From Ghiorsea sp. (lineage in GTDB: Bacteria > Pseudomonadota > Zetaproteobacteria > Mariprofundales > Mariprofundaceae): DNA of 7,502 nucleotides. Under the pieces are notes generated by a model. That model saw only the letters and a list, made by a program, of their open reading frames with translations. It was not told where the DNA came from and made no database searches. The number at the start of each line of letters is the position of its first letter. The stretch's first letter is position 1. This document shows positions 6,964 to 7,502 of the stretch, in pieces. A program made the position numbers and the translations under genes. The stretch spans positions 1-7,502 of the forward strand of contig JAJFLD010000085.1 of NCBI GenBank assembly GCA_021772875.1, given 5' to 3'.

Positions 6964-7502
6964 TTACTGAATCGTAACCTTATAATACAGAACGGTTGTT
7001 GCACCGCCAGCAAGTGTACCAACAGTCAAGGTTGCTGTTGTGCCTGTGAAATCATAAGGATCAGGTATTGGTGCATCTACAATGTCCGTTAACACGGTTG
7101 CCGCTAATACGTATGTAGTTGCTGTAGGGTCAGATTTAGCCGAACCAGGAGTATACGTTGTATAAGCTGGCATAGGATCAGTCACCACAACAGCTGTAGC
7201 ATTACCTGCTCCACCATTAGATACCGTGATACGGTAAGTCAAAGTATCGCCAGGTTTACCAGAACCAGATGCCGCAAAAGTTGCGCCCAAATCAAGACTC
7301 ACTTCTTTAGTAATGGTCAAACTTGCACCGTTAAAGGTAGAAATTGTTTGGTCGGTAGTGGTAAGTGGGCCTGTTGCGCTAACCGTAACATCCACAGGCA
7401 CTGTAGCATCGCCTGTAGCAGGACCTGCAGTTGCAGTTACAACCATCGTAAATGTACCTTGCTCTGCGATAAGTGTTCCTGCTGGCAAAGCACCAAATGC
7501 TG
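6964..7502 (-). CDS. Secreted DUF11-type repeat protein, C-terminal part (N-terminus beyond right edge)
   Basis: The reading frame is open to the right edge of the window and ends at a TAA (6966-6964), giving 178 visible residues; the start and any signal peptide lie outside. A TTG codon at 7488 could be taken for a start, but the frame runs on through it with residues AFGA, and the aligned paralogue next door also continues, so it is internal. The visible part has two beta-rich segments. The second begins at SLTITKEV and is a typical DUF11 (conserved repeat, TIGR01451-like) domain: GDTLTYRITVSNGG, then GNATAVVVTDPMPAYTTY, then a closing strand ending VTIQ. The domain is an Ig-like beta-sandwich found in bacterial surface and envelope proteins. 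Composition is rich in Thr, Ala, Val and Gly, with few Lys or Arg and no Cys. It aligns well with the C-terminal half of the next gene, so the two are tandem paralogues. No molecular function can be assigned. Confidence 0.85.
   Translation of the reverse strand, partial: AFGALPAGTLIAEQGTFTMVVTATAGPATGDATVPVDVTVSATGPLTTTDQTISTFNGASLTITKEVSLDLGATFAASGSGKPGDTLTYRITVSNGGAGNATAVVVTDPMPAYTTYTPGSAKSDPTATTYVLAATVLTDIVDAPIPDPYDFTGTTATLTVGTLAGGATTVLYYKVTIQ

Noticed and set aside
7486..7488. TTG as the start codon of the right-hand gene
   Set aside because: The frame stays open to the window edge, the protein from there would lack a signal peptide and begin inside a domain that aligns with the neighbouring paralogue.

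Overview
The window holds three genes on the minus strand, read from the right edge toward the left, with the same orientation and short gaps. They probably form one operon. In transcription order they are: the C-terminal part of a secreted DUF11-type repeat protein (cut by the right edge of the window); a complete 399-residue secreted DUF11-type protein; and an 1875-residue multidomain outer-membrane protein that fills three quarters of the window. I see no tRNA, rRNA, CRISPR array, insertion sequence or other mobile element.

The organism should be a Gram-negative bacterium. The large protein combines a Sec signal peptide, an OmpA/MotB-type peptidoglycan-binding domain and a long C-terminal beta-barrel, which only makes sense in an envelope with an outer membrane and peptidoglycan. 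The base composition is moderately AT-rich, and the barrel has the look of proteins I associate with Proteobacteria, but the genus cannot be named from this sequence.

Layout from the right edge: 7502-6964, partial DUF11 protein; 6963-6846, a 118-base intercistronic region that can fold into a long minus-sense RNA hairpin and ends in a strong Shine-Dalgarno sequence; 6845-5646, the small secreted protein; an 11-base gap; 5634-7, the giant outer-membrane protein, which begins at GTG with a poor ribosome-binding site and is probably translated by coupling to the gene before it. Six bases remain at the left edge.

The two small proteins are paralogues, with clearly alignable C-terminal halves, and the giant protein carries the same DUF11 fold in its N-terminal part. 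The working picture is an envelope system in which one or more small, acidic, cysteine-free beta-sandwich proteins are exported together with a large outer-membrane barrel anchored to peptidoglycan. Whether the small proteins are cargo, partners or surface-layer subunits of the barrel protein is inference. No function is established by the sequence.
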